A stretch of 64,000 nucleotides of DNA from Gymnogyps californianus. Taxonomy: Eukaryota > Chordata > Aves > Accipitriformes > Cathartidae. The DNA lies in NCBI RefSeq assembly GCF_018139145.2, contig NC_059477.1, positions 40,619,002 to 40,683,001 of the forward strand, given 5' to 3'. The notes below the pieces were generated by a model, which worked only from the letters and a program-made list of their open reading frames with translations, made no database searches and was not told where the DNA came from. The position numbers were made by a program, and so were the translations under genes. Positions 1 through 13,461 of this stretch are shown here, in pieces. Positions within the stretch are counted from its first letter, which is position 1. Each line of letters starts with the position of its first letter.

Positions 1-3000
1 CCAGTATAAACAACACTTGATGAATGAGACTCAAGGTGTTTAGTCACCTGAAGCAGCTGTTTGAAGTAACTCTACACACAGCCTGAGGCCCGTGTTTTCA
101 CAGCTGTGGGAACTCTTCAAAAGCTTTTCCTCTTGGCCTGCTTCTTTGCTGTGGCTTTAGACTCTTAGCGCAAAATCTGGACAATTTCAAAAGGGCAGAA
201 TGAAACTAGAGACAGTAATTTTTGATGCTTTTGGGCCAAAAAATGGCCTAGAATAAATAAATGAAGTACATTTGAAAGTGCTTTACCTAGGTGGGCTATA
301 TATCTAAGAATCGTTCACTCTTCGTGTGCCCATGCACTCACTTAAAAGGGGAGATGCGGGGCCGAAGTACGGCTCTCTGTTTACAAGGCAATATTTTCGC
401 TTTCTTCTCTGATGCAGCTACATTAAAACCGAACATTTATGGGCCTGGAAATACACGTACCTGAAATAAACTCAGCAAGTTTTTAGAAGTTGGAAAGCTC
501 TCCAAACTCATAAATAGACCTGCAATGATTAGTGATCTGTGCTCCCCGCTGCGAAGCTTTGGAGAATTGGCCTCGCAGAGGTCGTATGATTGCTTCTCCT
601 GGCTCAAAGTCTGTGCCTTCATGATATGCCTCACTGTATCCATGTAGGTAGCCAAAGGAGTGATGAGCCCAAAAAAAAAATTTTAAAAAAATTGAGCAAG
701 GCGCTGAGCTGGCAGGGAAATTACAGTTTTGCAAATGCGGGACCCAATCATGCAGCTGGGCTGAAATATTATATGCAGAATGAGGTCATGGATCAGAAAA
801 TGGATTTTATTTGGGGGTGGGAGTGGACTGCAAGCCTAAAGCATGATGATGAATTTGCTGGAAAATCCTGAGCGATAAATGGCCAGGTTCTACCTCCCCC
901 GCGATGTGCAGCACCGCCATCCTCAGAGGCACTGCTGCCAGAAGATGAGGCTCCTCGTGGAGTCAGACAGATATTGCTCAATGCCGTGAGTAACGATGGT
1001 GCTGTCTGACCAGCCCAAGAAGGTGAGCATCCCACGGGAAAGGGAGATGGAAAATAAATTCGGCAAAGCATTGACGTGAGCACCAGAAAGGGATGTGAGT
1101 AGACAGATTTAATCCGTGAGGCTGTGTCAGGTGGATGCTTAATTCACTGAATAATGCTTTCCATTTCCAAGTTCATCCAAAAAAGGAAATACAGATACAT
1201 CAAACCTCAGCTTTCAAATGTGTCCAACAAAAGGCATCAGCAAGCTTGCCAGAAAGAGAGTAAGGATGGGACAAACTACTCCTGAGACAGTAGAACAAAC
1301 ATGCCCCAGCCTAGCTGTTTTAACACCACATGCCTCCCACACATTACTCCATAAATCGTTCTTTTCTTCCTTCTCATTTTCTCCAGTTTACAAAAATTCT
1401 CATGTTAACAGAAAATGTTTAGTTTAAATTGATCCTCAGCCATCCTTGGCATGTATTATACACGCTCACTCTTTTATGTTTTATAGCTTATGTCATTCTG
1501 TATTTATCATTTAGTTAAGGCCTTATATTTTTGGCTTGCTATTGCCCCTTATCAGATGATAAAATGTTCCCTCAGGAGGGAGAGAATTTTTATGAATTAT
1601 GACGATAGTATAGAAAATGAATGACTTATTGGCACTACGGTCAGGCTATACATGGAACTGTGTTCTTCGAAAGTTTAGGGCCACATGAGAAAGGCACGTG
1701 TGCAGGTACTGGCACTCCCAGGGAAGGAAATTCCCCTGAGGACAGAGTGACAAGGACAATAGTACTGCCTGGTCAGAGGTTCAGGATGAACCCCGTGCTG
1801 TCCCGGGGTGTCTGCACAAAACTGCTCGTCCCTTCACTGCTAGCACTCTCCAGTGCATAAAAATGCCAGAAGGTGGTGAAGTTTCCAGATGCTCTGAGAA
1901 CAGCAGGGCATAAACATTGCCAGAGTAGATAAATGGGATTTGGACATAAATAAGTCCTCTTAAATGTCTTCTATGCCATTGCCCACATCTGGATGCCCAC
2001 AGGTCTCTGGGTACCTGTGTTTTGCAATGATACTGAAGGTTAGCTGTGCCAAACTACGTCCTGGCCATTGCCTTCACCCTCCTAACGTGCTCCCACCCAA
2101 TTCTCACTCCCGACCTACTCCAGAGGTAGCCTTGGCTTCAAGCAGCCAACACCACCTAAGGCTGCCCTCCCTTCTCCAAAGTTCTTTTAGCCCACATGGT
2201 GAAAGCACATCTCGTACTACCAGAGACACAGCTGGGCTGGTCTCTTCTCTGCAAAAACATGACATAAATACTGACACTGGTCACGGTACACGTCAACCAA
2301 GTCAAAACTTGCTAATGAGCTACTACAAAACTTCAAAACAAACAGACAAACCTGCTGCTGAACAGCATACTGCAACCATTTCCCCAAGCACGCATGACAA
2401 TTATACATACATAGGCTTGCTCTCTTTCACCTCAGGAAACAAATCAAATAAGAAGAAAAGTTATTAGGCAATTAAAGATGTTTGCTTAACTTAAACTAGA
2501 AAACTAGTTTATGTTGCCAAAGCCTGGAGCTATAAAAAACAGCCCACAAGCAGCCAGGGTAGTGTTCTCCTCAGGCAGGTACTCCAAGACAAAAAATAGG
2601 TTAATTTTAACTTTTCAGGTAAATCCTGTTCAAATGAACAAGGCCTCCCAGGCACCGTCCATGTAAGGCCACTGACTTCTCCCACCCCTCTCTCGGCTGG
2701 ATGCTAGGACCAGATTTGCCTTTTGGTTTCCTCTTCGCAAAGCAATTTCTCAACCTTTGCATAATAAACAACCAACTGACTCCCAGAACAGATACAGGGT
2801 TTTGTCATTGCCGTGGTGCTTTCAAGGGCTCATTCCTGGGCAAGTGTCACAGCCACGGAGGATGCCGACTGCATGACATGACATTGCCTTCACATGCCCA
2901 TCATCTCTGAGCCCCTTGGCATAGGTCAGCTGGCCCAAACAGTGAGCCACCTTTCGGGTTGGAATAGGTTTAAAGGGAGGTAGGATTATATGGCTTATTT

Positions 3001-3731
3001 TTAAGTGGAAATGAAAGATTTCATAAAAGCTAAACAGTAAAATCCTAAGCCCCATATAAATAGTAAGGTAAACATTACCTGGCATACAGGGTAGCATTTT
3101 ATGAGTTCCTTCTCACCATAAATGGCAGCATTTTATGACACGATTGAAGTAAAACACATTCAAAAGACCACCTATGCAATGTGATGGCTATGGGATCCAT
3201 TTGCTGTGACAGAGCTGTGCCCTTCCAGCTTCCTCAGCTGGATCATTTGGGGTGATTTTGTAGAGTTTGTAGATGAAAAGAATGAAATCTGTGAGGACTG
3301 ACTTTAAAGCGATAAAATACTTCTGTTATGCAATAATATAGCCCCATTAACCAATATTCAAAATTGTTGGATGTATAGGTAATGGCAACTACATACAGAA
3401 ATGCCATTTTTTCTTTGAAGAAGTTAAATATATTAAACTACAAGTGATGAGATGTTACAGGAAGAATCACCATTAAGAGATCCTTACTCTGCATATGCAT
3501 GTAAATAGTTTTATGGGGATATCCTGTTGAAGATAATGAGTTCCTTATGAGCAACAGCTTCTGAGCGAAAGGGTCCCTATCCTGTAAATACATAAATGTG
3601 AGACACAGCTGGGAAGTCTGCCTACAGGCAAGTCTTCAGGTGAGTAAAAGGAGCAGCCAGAGTTTGATGAAGAGAATCCAGGAAGCCCTATCAGTGCCTT
3701 CTCTCTAATGGCCCAGTAAGAGAAATGGAGA

Positions 3732-3742
3732 AAAGAAGGGCG
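3732..3742 (+). repeat. G11 homopolymer in purine-rich patch
   Basis: Eleven consecutive G residues sit in a stretch of G and A running to about 3777. It is a simple repeat, and run length is likely to be variable or miscalled. Confidence 0.85.
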
Positions 3743-3840
3743 GGGGGGGGGGAAGGAAAAAAAAAGGAAAAAGAACACAATTTACTGCCTAACTTCTAAA
3801 AATATGGTGTAGTATTTCAGGCTGAACACGTATGTATACA

Positions 3841-3852
3841 TATATATATATA
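3841..3852. repeat. (TA)6 microsatellite
   Basis: Six TA units follow a TGTATACA-type stretch and form a short alternating purine-pyrimidine tract of about 20 bases. Confidence 0.8.
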
Positions 3853-5575
3853 GCATGGTGGTTATTAGAGACACTACAGTGTAAAGCTTTTCTTCTTTCT
3901 GTCTCTAAAACATTTTCCCAGGTTAAGTACAATTCCCATGACCATCATAATCATTCCTCTGGCTCTCAGACTGGATCGTGGTACTGTGCGTTGTATTTGG
4001 CTGTGAGTACCAGTGCACCCAATGATTTCCTTTTCCATGACATTTCTGAGAAACAAATACTGGATCTGATTCACTTCTAGCCACAAATATGAATCAAAAC
4101 CCAATACAAAATTGGATACACGCTGGAAATTTGATAACTTGTGAATATGAATTTACTCCTGTAGTTGCTGAGCTGCTATTGGAAATCTGGAGCATGCTTG
4201 GAATTACACTTTTTGCTTTCCAAAAACGTGCATAGTTTGTTCCTTGTAATCATATTTCTGATGAAGTCAAAGACAGAAGTCCCACTGAAAGAGCTGGGGG
4301 GGAAGGACTTTGTTTTAAATACATATGCTTTATGGAACCTTTCCTACTTGCTGTCCTTTCAGTGTAAAATATTAGTCAGTCTAATCCCTTTCTTCTTCTG
4401 TACATTAATAGAGACTTGAAAAAAGAGGTTACAACTTTTATAAATTGGAATAAAGTGGCCTCTGTTTTCTAACACTTGCCAAAGCATACGGGGTCAAACT
4501 GAAACAGTCACCCACACTGGCCAGTTACTTGTCTTATTTAAACAATAAATTAGCGTCAAAGTTTCCAGTAATTAATTTCTATACCAATTTACATATTTCA
4601 TTCCTTTCATTTTTTTGCTTTCATGTTTTGAAACTGTAATGCAGCTAACATCTATTTAAAGCAACCTCCCCTACCCGGTGATTGATGTTAGATACAACAA
4701 TTACAATGCCAGTACTAGGGATAATTCTTTGCAGATGTTGTCAAATTACAGGTTAAATGAGGAAAAAAGTTCCTTTCTTCCGGCCACCCACTCTAGTTCT
4801 CTTGAAATAGGTGCATAGTACTGTATATCCTGTGCTGTAGGTGCAGTAATTCCCCCTTCAGTCACTCATCTGGTTTAAATGACTTCCATTTGCCATTTCA
4901 AAGGATGACAGAACGCTGTGTTCAGATTGTTTTGCAGGTACCAAAAACGCAGTAACTCTGCTTTGTGTTTTAGCTGGCAAAGAGAAGTGAGCTCGATCTG
5001 GCAACACTATGCCGGTTTTCCCTTTAATATAAATAACATTTGCCATTGTGAACGAAAAAAAAAGAGAAAAAGAAAAAAAAAGTGAGGTTAGATTATTTTA
5101 ACCCTTTGTAAACCTTTCCACTCTTTGAGATAAAACAGGATCCTTGTCTTCATGTTATAATCATAACAGTATGTATTTCGTGTTGACAGAAGAAAGATTG
5201 AGCATGGGTGCTGCATGGCTATGTAGTTTGGGGAGAGGTGATGAAACTTCTCCATTAGCCAGCCCTTGTAGCAGAAGCCAGGCACAGTGACATTCCCTGA
5301 ACACAGGAGAAGGAAGGTAATGCGCCATAAACAGAATATGGAAAAAATCAAGAACAAATTGAAAAAATGACTTTGCCCGCCCCTGCTTGTAGAAAGTATT
5401 GTGCTATGCTCAGGAGGGGAGCAGAACGTGCCAGTCTTGAGCTCAGCAAAAAAACCCGCAGCGTTGGTATGGCCCACCACTGTACTCTGTAGTGGCACGT
5501 AGCGTGGCGTACTGCGGGGTGTGGGACATCGAGGTGAGCAGAGTGACCTGGCACCAGTCCTAGGCACATTTGTTC

Positions 5576-5580
5576 CCTTG
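5576..5580. repeat. Left target-site duplication of LTR A copy 1
   Basis: The 5 bases CCTTG directly precede the LTR's 5'-TG. The 5 bases after its CA-3' are CCTGG at 6717-6721. One mismatch in five is what a decayed duplication would show. The assignment is supported by copy 2 of the same LTR, which has a perfect 5-bp duplication at exactly equivalent boundaries. Confidence 0.65.
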
Positions 5581-6047
5581 TGCGTTGGGTTTGTGTGGCA
5601 AGGTTTTGGTAGCAGGGGAGTACAGGGGTGGCTTCTGTGAAAAGATGCCAGAAGCTTCCCCTGTGTCCGACAGAGCCAATGCCAGCCGGCTCCAAGACGG
5701 ACCCGCTGCTGGCCAAGGCTGAGCCCGTCAGCGACGGTGGTAGTGCCTCTGGGGTAACAGGTTTAAGAAGGGGAAAAAAGAACCCTGCACAACTGCAGCC
5801 GGAGAGGGGAGCGAGAATACATGAGAGGAACAACTCTCCAGACCCCAAGGTCAGTGAAGAAGGAGGGGGAGGAGGTGCTCCAGGCGCCGGAGCAGAGATT
5901 CCCCTGCAGCCCACGGGGAAGACCATGGTGAGGCAGGCTGTCCCCCTGCAGCCCATGGAGGTCCACGGGGGAGCAGATATCCACCTGCAGCCCGTGGAGG
6001 AGCAGGGGGATGCCCGAAGGAGGCTGTGACCCCGTGGGAAGCCCGCG

Positions 6048-6304
6048 CTGGAGCAGGCTCCTGGCAGGACCTGCGGACCCGTGGCCCCGTGGAGAGAGGA
6101 GCCCAGGCTGGAGCAGGTTTGCTGGCAGGGCTTGTGACCCCGTGGGGGACCCACGCTGGAGCAGTCTGCTCCTGAAGGACTGCGCCCCGGGGAAGGGACC
6201 CACGCTGGAGCAGTTCGTGAAGAACTGCAGCCCGTGGGAAGGACTCACGTTGGAGAAGTTCGTGGAGGACTGTCTCCCGTGGGAGGGACCCCACGCTGGA
6301 GCAG
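6048..6304 (+). repeat. Minisatellite-like array inside LTR A copy 1
   Basis: Five imperfect units each open with C/TTGGAGC/AAG and close with a GACCCACG-like word. Start points are near 6048, 6108, 6156, 6205 and 6250, and a partial sixth unit starts at 6296. Unit lengths are about 60, 48, 49, 45 and 46 bases. Most units contain GTGAAGGACTGC- and CCCGTGGGA-like words. The GC-rich repeats lack stop codons in several frames, which explains the overlapping open frames on both strands. Confidence 0.85.
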
Positions 6305-6525
6305 GGGAAGAGTGTGAGGAGTCCTCCCCCTGAGGAGGAAGGAGCGGCAGAAATAACATGTGATGAACTGACCGCAACCCCCACTCCCCGTCCTCCTGCA
6401 CGGCTCGAGGGGAGGAGGTAGAGAATTTGGGAGTGAAGCTGAGCCCAGGAAGAAGGGAGGGGTAGGGGGAAAGTGTTTTTAAGATTTGGTTTTATTTCTC
6501 ATTATCCTACTCTGATTTGATTGGT

Positions 6526-6531
6526 AATAAA
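6526..6531 (+). terminator. AATAAA poly(A) signal in LTR A copy 1
   Basis: The canonical hexamer AATAAA lies in the only AT-rich part of the LTR, about 190 bases before its 3' end, and is identical in copy 2. By position it would mark the end of the R region and 3' processing of the former proviral transcript. Usage is inferred. Confidence 0.6.
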
Positions 6532-6716
6532 TTAAACTAATTTCCCGAAGTTGAGCCTGTTTTGCCCGTGACGGTAACTGGTGAGTGATCTCTCCCTGTC
6601 CTTATCTCGCCCCACGAGCCTTTCGTTCTATTTTCTCTCCCCTGTCCAGCTGAGGAGGGGAGTGATGGAGCGGCTTGGGTGGGCACCTGGCCTCCAGGCA
6701 GGGTCAACCCACCGCA

Positions 6717-6721
6717 CCTGG
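6717..6721. repeat. Right target-site duplication of LTR A copy 1
   Basis: CCTGG immediately follows the terminal CA and pairs with CCTTG at 5576-5580 with one mismatch. Confidence 0.6.
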
Positions 6722-9700
6722 GAAGTGCCTCAGTTCCCTCACCAGAAAGTAATTGGACGAACGGAGAGTGGGTGAAAATGCCATATGTGTACTAGGCACC
6801 AGCAGCGCTGGGCACCAGAGCCCCTGTGCAAGATGGGCCAAACCGGCTCGATGGCACAGATACACCCGACTGTCTCCGAGCAGACTCTCGAGCTGCTTCT
6901 GCATTCCTGGTGCCGGCTTCTTGCAGGCGTGCCATGCTGAAGCCCTAAGGCTTTGAATGGGATTTCCATTTTAATTCTTTTTCTACATGTGTTAGGCTAT
7001 GATCGCTTCTTCTCACAGTGTATGTGAATGAATTCTGGCCAAAAGATAGAAAACAAGAATAATTTACAAATAGAAGTTGAAGCAGAGGACAGAAAAGCCA
7101 GGCTCTCATACTTTCCTTTTGGCCAAGGCAGTGGCTTGCTGCGTGGCCTTATCCTCACTGCGTCTTCCTTCCGCATCTGATTAACAACAGCACGTAGAAT
7201 AAATGCACTGAAAACAATTGCCAGGTAAGACAGGAAGACAGCCCTATAAGTACCTGTAGTAAATAGATATTGCTCTGGCCAAAAAGATCAGGGACTGATG
7301 TAAAACACGTTGCCAGCTATTTGGGTGATGGTGAACGGTCCACACTGCCAATTTGTAATACTATCTGTTTCGTAATAAACTCCTCGGAGGCATCTGCACA
7401 ACTGTGTGTGAGGTAACTGTTGCATGCTATTCCCTAAATAATTATACTCTCTAAATACTCACTAAATATTCCCTCTCTTTTCTTTAAATCACCACCCTAG
7501 GACTCTTGCTCCGCCTGGCCACCCAAACATGCACTGCACCCTGAGGTAGCACCCCTCCAACAAAGCGGTCCATTTATTTTTAACCTACTAAGTTTAATAA
7601 TTTTCAGAAGTGAGCTACGGGGTGGTTTGTGAGTAGTGAAGGCACAAGCATGTGATTTGTATGCTGAGCTTCAGCGTCTTGGCTTTTGAGAGGAAAGCGC
7701 AGCTTGCTGATGAAGGCTTGTGGTTTTCCTGTTTGTTGTCTGGAAAAAAAGCATGTGGAGGTGGGGTGCGAACGGGCAGAGTGGGGCAAAAAAGGAAAAA
7801 AATAGGAAAGAAAAGGCATAAAGATTTATTTCTAAGTAATGAAGGTGCTCGAGCCTCATTTGCTTTACAGGTTGAAGAGAGTGCAGCGTCCCAAAGGTAA
7901 CAGGATCAGAGATCCTGATCTTCGAAGCACGATCTTAAGGTCCACGCAGTATATGCAATGGTTACGGATGCTGCAAACATGGCTGCAGCTACTAGAAGCT
8001 AAAGGGGTTTGGTCTGCTCCAGAATGAAGCCAAAGAGCCTTTGCATGTAAGAATGTTTAAAGCTCTCCAGCAACACCGCTGCCCAGCCAAACAGGCAGTT
8101 TCTGTAAAAGGATAAAGAGCTTCCTGCCAGCCTCCTTCACTCTGTTTTGTTTTATTATACACTTTTGCCACATTAAGTGATTTTTAAAACCAAAGGGCTT
8201 GCTTTCCTGGTAAAAGAGGGTGGACAGGATTGTGAAACATGAAGGATGTCTAATCTGTGACTTTCAAGGGTGTAGGATGTGTGAGGCTTGGTTAAGAATT
8301 TGGTCACGGATTGTATATTCTTTCCTGTGCACAGACTATCCAAAACCGGTCATTATTTAGTGCATTCTTAAAAAAAAAAAGTAATAATTAACATGTTACT
8401 GATTTTATTCATGATATAAATTAAACACAACTGTTCAAAAATGCTACTGTGAGCACACTGCTAACTTAAGAGAATGTGCAAACAGTAGTGGCATAAATAT
8501 TTCATGGATATCTTGAAATTTTGCTCATATACATTGACAACTTCAAAACCAGTTTTCTGCCACTGCTTTTGCCAAGTAAGCTCGACAGTCCACAAAAAGG
8601 AAGCATGAAATGGCCACAAGCGTATCAACCAGAGCTAGAAAACAAAGATTCCTCAGCTGATAGAGGAAATAAATTGCTTTAATATATGTTGATATTATAT
8701 ACCAAGCCTACAAACGTGTGGATTCCTGCACTGAAGCCCAGCTCTGGAGATAAGCACAATCTCTCTCTGTACATTCAATAATATATTTGCAGCTGCTTGT
8801 ATAAAGGATGCATTCCATAATATTTTTGTTAGCAACTGCCCAATATTGATTTCCAATGGCAATAATTCCGAAGTCTTGACCATGTAAAAAAAAAATCTTG
8901 CCCCCATGGTGTTAGATTTAAGAAGCCAACACTGTCATAGTAACAGTATAGCTGTGCACCAAATCTTTGTTTAGATAAAGTCATTTGCTTATTCGAATTT
9001 ATGGCAAAATTTATATTGCTATCTACAAATAGATATCAATAGTTAAAGAGATTTTACAGCGTTTTGACATTCAATATATTATGCAGGTTTAAAAGGCTCT
9101 GGAAAATGGATGAACTATCTAAGCTGAACAACTTTCCACTTGTAAAAATGCTTCTCAAAGTACAGAGGACTCAGATTTAATACTTAGTCTTGCTTGTTTA
9201 AGCACATGCTCAAATGTGGACGGGTTTTTCATATTTTAATCCTGACAGAACAATGCAGTCTCCTCAGAGCCAATGCTAAATGAAAAAATGACAGACATAT
9301 CTTATTAGGGAAGATAATTTAAGTAATACTTATTTTTAATGCTTCACTTAAGCAACACTATTTTATGTCTTCAAATACATACAAAACTCTTCTCTTTCCG
9401 TTGTTGATTTATATTACAGCTTGCACTGCACAGATTCTTATAAAAATAAGATTTTGAGTTGATTTAAGTCCTTAACATGTTGTAAGAGCTCTATTATATA
9501 TCCCCCAAACAGTGTGATGGATCCTATTTTTATGCTATGCTTCCCTCTTCACAAGCGTAATTTCCATTTACCAGATAACAACTCAGATAAAAGCTCTAAA
9601 ATAAAAATAAACTTATACACAAAACTCTTTGAAAAGGATAATTTATCTTATGGAATAGTCGGAAACCTAGAGAATAATCTTTGATTGATACAAATAATAG

Positions 9701-9902
9701 AAAATTTCCTAAATAATTTTTGCTCCTGGTAAGCTTCCAAGCAAGTAATTCACAAAATATGACTTTCTTCATTGTAAAGGTTATAAAAATTTGTTTGTTG
9801 GAGGTAGGGAAGGAAATGTAATTAAAGGCTAAATTCAGGCTCACATTTCATTTTAACTGAAAGAATATGTGTGATTTGGGTATAAGTCACCTAGGCACTT
9901 CC

Positions 9903-9933
9903 TTTTTTTTTTTTTTTTCTGTTTTTTTTTTTT
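9903..9933 (+). repeat. Poly(T) tract, T16 and T12
   Basis: T16, then CTG, then T12. This could be the poly(A) tail of a minus-strand retroposed sequence, but nothing recognisable lies downstream, so it is recorded only as a simple repeat. Confidence 0.85.
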
Positions 9934-12900
9934 AAGGCAGTGCACATTGTCAGCAAATCAGATTATCCAATAGCAGAAGTACATCTGGCTGAGCTGACTA
10001 TGCCAGGTAACCTTAAATAGAAACTCTGCAGCAGTTAACTGTGTTGCAATACTGGGCTTTGCTGGTAATACTTATCGAAAGTTCCCCTTTGTAGCATTTC
10101 TATAAAAAATAAAAAGGGAAGAGGTGAAATGAAAACATAAAACTTGTTGGGGTTTTCTGTATTTATAAAAAATCCCTTTGCAGTTGGAAATGCTTACAAA
10201 GGCATATATAAAATACAGCAACTACAGTTATTTTTAACTGCATATGGTCTACATAAAATGAAGCTATAGATCATGGAAGCTATAATGAAGGCAAGTTAAG
10301 GACCATAGCAATTCAAGTACTTTAGCTAGTCTTGAATTTATAATGTCTTCAGGTAATACTTCAACATTCAAAGGACAAACAAAACAAATTTCTCCGTTAT
10401 TGGTCATAAAAGAAAATATTAACTTGTTCGCTCGGTAATTATTTTAATTATATGAGTGGGATCCTCATCTCGGAGGAGATGCGTTGCACGCATGACCTTA
10501 CGTCGGTTCCGACTTTTATTCGCACAGAAGTTGATTTGACAAGACATATTGTGGGTATTTGCACTGTCTGCTACATTTTAGATCAAAATCAAGTTCTGGA
10601 TCCTCAGTGCCTTACAAGTCACTTTTAAACTGAGACAAAGCATTCGGTTCTGGGGCTGAGCACTCCACTTAAAAAACCCTTCTTTCCCCAAAGGCAAATA
10701 CTATATGAAAATAAATTAAAACCCAAATTTTGCTGGTCAGCTATTTTGAATATATAAATAGGCAGTTTCATGTGAAGAGAAGTGACCTGAAACCTTGGTT
10801 CTAATCTTCGACAAGTCTTGGAAATGTCCTTTTTCTTGTCCTTTCTCAAGTAAATTTAGCTTCATTCTGTCTTCATTATTTCAGCAAGGTTATGCATAAA
10901 ACAAGCTACTATACAATATGAATAAAAATGGCAGAATCTGACCCGAAGTGAATTACCACAGGGAAAAAAAAGGACTTGTAAAAGAAAGACAGTGCACCAA
11001 AAAAGCATGTTTGAACAGAATGTGCCATTACATGCCCACAATTCATTTGTAAGCTAAACCATTTCTCCATACTTTTAAAGTCAACTGTGTATTTTGAACT
11101 ATTATATCAAATATATGTTTGAATTTTTAACTTAGAACAAATGCCTCAATGTCAAACAGAGCCACCTGTGCAGGAATCTCCTTTTGCAAGTTTCCCTTTA
11201 TTATACAGAACTCATACTCTTTGAACAAAGAATTATATTTTTGGTGCACGGATTTAATGTTGTGAGGCTAAATCCTCCAAATAGTTGTCTGCATTTATGC
11301 ATCTTGGGTTTTAGTAACCTTAGATACTTTAACCTAAAGCTCTCTGTGAGTTGTGTAAACTAAAATTATGGATCTCTACTCATTTTCCCAGTTATTTCCC
11401 TCCAAATATTCCCTTTTGTCTGATCTCTAAGCAAAAGACTAAAAATCTGTTTGTATAGAAATTGTAGCGATAATGATCTTGGCCTGTGCTTTGGCCTATC
11501 ACATCCCAAGTGGTACGAAAGAACTTCAGCTAAGGTGAGCTGAAGGGCATATGTGCTTTCCGAAATAGTTCAATAAGCTTTGCTAGAGCCACACAGAAAC
11601 AGCAGAGACATATACTGTGCTGCACACCCACTCTCAACGTATAGAATATTGATGAATCTCTGGCTAGCTAAAAGCTTAAAATAAATGTCTGGATACAGCT
11701 GCTTCTTGATGCTACAACATATGCCTTTCTAGCACATGCTAATGAAAAGGTAAGTGCACAAATCCCTGAGAATCCAGGTGCGACCGTACCCCGGGAACCG
11801 AGCTGTGCTGGGAATTACACCGTGTAACACGTTCCCCGTGCAGTAGACCATAGCAATTTTATAGAGCAAGTAACTAACCCCAGCTTAGTGACCACATTCA
11901 GAAGAGGTGGCCTCTTATGACTGTGAATTTGGGAATGGCCAACACTGACATTAGTAAACCTGGGCTATTAAGCCTTTGAGGACCGGGCACGTACGCACAG
12001 CCGGAGGCTGGCTCTTCACTCGTGGTGGTGATGCGTTACCCGCTATGCAATCGGCCCGATTGCAGGGGCATGGCATGTAAAGTCCAGTTGAACTGAACGC
12101 TTCTGTTTTATGAGCCTGAAATGTCAGGATTCTGACAACTAAATCAGAAGAAATGTCAGATTTGAACACGTCCTGCGACATATGTGCAACACTTTTCTCA
12201 ATCTTTTTCATGTACCTCTTGTATGCTTTAAATCATAAAACACATTTCGTAAACCATGGGCCCAGTGTTTGTGTAAGTGCTTTAGCGATCCCACGGTGTG
12301 AGATTGGATGTAACATGGACTGAACAGCTGAGTCTGGTTTTCATATGCAAATAGGTAATACGGCTAAATGCCTATAAAATATTTCTGCCTATGCAGAGAA
12401 AATTCAGACTATTCCATGGGTGACAGTGACAGAAACGTGACGATAGCAGTGTAACACATGAGTCAGAGAAGGGGGAAAATTTGACCAGAGAAACTGGTAC
12501 AAAGTTATTTTTGTATGAAAGAAAGGCATTAAGTATCTACTGGCTATGTAGAGGAGGAGTAGGAAGGCTCTTGGTCTCCAAAGCCTGGTCCACAGGACTC
12601 CCACACAGTTAACCGGGTGCATTTCAGATTTGTCTACCTTAGATGGGGCTCTGAGTCACCCTTGCTTGGTGCTGCATCTGTGCCTTCACACATTCTGGGT
12701 ACTTCAAGGCTGTATCTGTTCTTCTCTCCCATGCAGGGGATCACGAAATCATAACTATCAGGTAGGATACAAAGTGGGGGAGGACGAGGCTGAGTCACAG
12801 CAGAACTGATAAAACCCACTGGCTGCTGGATCCGGGGGAAACGCGGTCAGATAAGGGGAAGAAAAGCTTAACTCATTACTTTCCCACCTCCTATAACCCA

Positions 12901-13461
12901 CCATCCAGGACTCTCAGTCTGCCATAGCCGCCAAGGAAAAAGGCAAGAACCCTACTGAGACTCGGATGGTCCCTTGTCTCCCCGGTGAGTCTCCTGGGCT
13001 GAGTCTTCAGCTCATCAACCTCTTCGTTACGTAGGAGCTGCCAAGAGCAGCAATCTGCGCAGGGACTTGGGGTGACAACCTCAGAGACACTGGGATATAT
13101 TCTCAGATCCCCCGGGTATCGCTAACTAGCCTTCAAGCAAATCTAGTCCCATGGGTAAATCTTCAGGCAATCAAGCTCAGCTTCTGCCCTGGGGTGTTTT
13201 CTCTTTCCAGAGGTGAGCAGGGTTATAACCCTGTCTTGTGTGACCTCACCAATTAATTTGGGAATTGTCATTCTCCAGATAGATTGTTCTTCCATCCCGA
13301 ATTACCTGCTGGCCTCCCTTGCTCCCTTTCCACTACCCTTGGCTTGTGAAGGACCACAGAGCAGTGGTCTCTGAGGTTGCTTTTTTTTTTCCCCTCTCAC
13401 TACTATATGTGCTCAGAGATTGCAGTCTTTTTCAGTGAATGAGAACCACCATCTTTAAAGA

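Larger units (their letters stand above)
1..5575. other. Unique noncoding sequence, no gene seen
   Basis: No recognisable exon, RNA gene or interspersed repeat was found. Open frames are short, have no family resemblance and overlap on both strands as chance frames do. The longest, about 167 codons at 1964-2467 on the plus strand, is rich in Ser, Thr, Pro and His without domain structure. Small features are a (TA)6 run at 3841-3852 and a G11 run at 3732-3742 inside a purine-rich patch. The last 150 bases before the LTR are locally GC-richer. Confidence 0.6.
5581..6716 (+). mobile_element. Solo LTR, avian ERV family A, copy 1
   Basis: This 1136-base element begins TGCGTTGGG and ends ACCGCA, so it has the TG...CA termini of retroviral LTRs. 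It aligns end to end with the element at 46232-47369. In the last 236 bases I count 6 substitutions between the copies and no indel. It has a GC-rich 5' two-thirds with an internal array of roughly 45-60-base units, then an AT-rich part with an AATAAA signal, then a GC-rich tail. A 5-bp duplication fits an ERVL-type integrase, since ERVK normally makes 6 bp. I recognise the start (GGGTTTGTGTGGCAAGG) as a common bird LTR but cannot give a catalogue name. No gag, pol or env lies on either side, so this is a solo LTR left by LTR-LTR recombination. Long reverse-strand open frames across it are repeat artefacts. Confidence 0.9.

Noticed and set aside
1964..2467. 167-codon plus-strand frame
   Set aside because: Low-complexity Ser/Thr/Pro composition with no recognisable motif or splice context.
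5348..6154. 268-codon minus-strand open frame and overlapping frames
   Set aside because: It lies across LTR A and its stop-poor repeat array. Several other frames are open at the same place, there is no recognisable domain, and copy 2 of the LTR breaks the frame differently.
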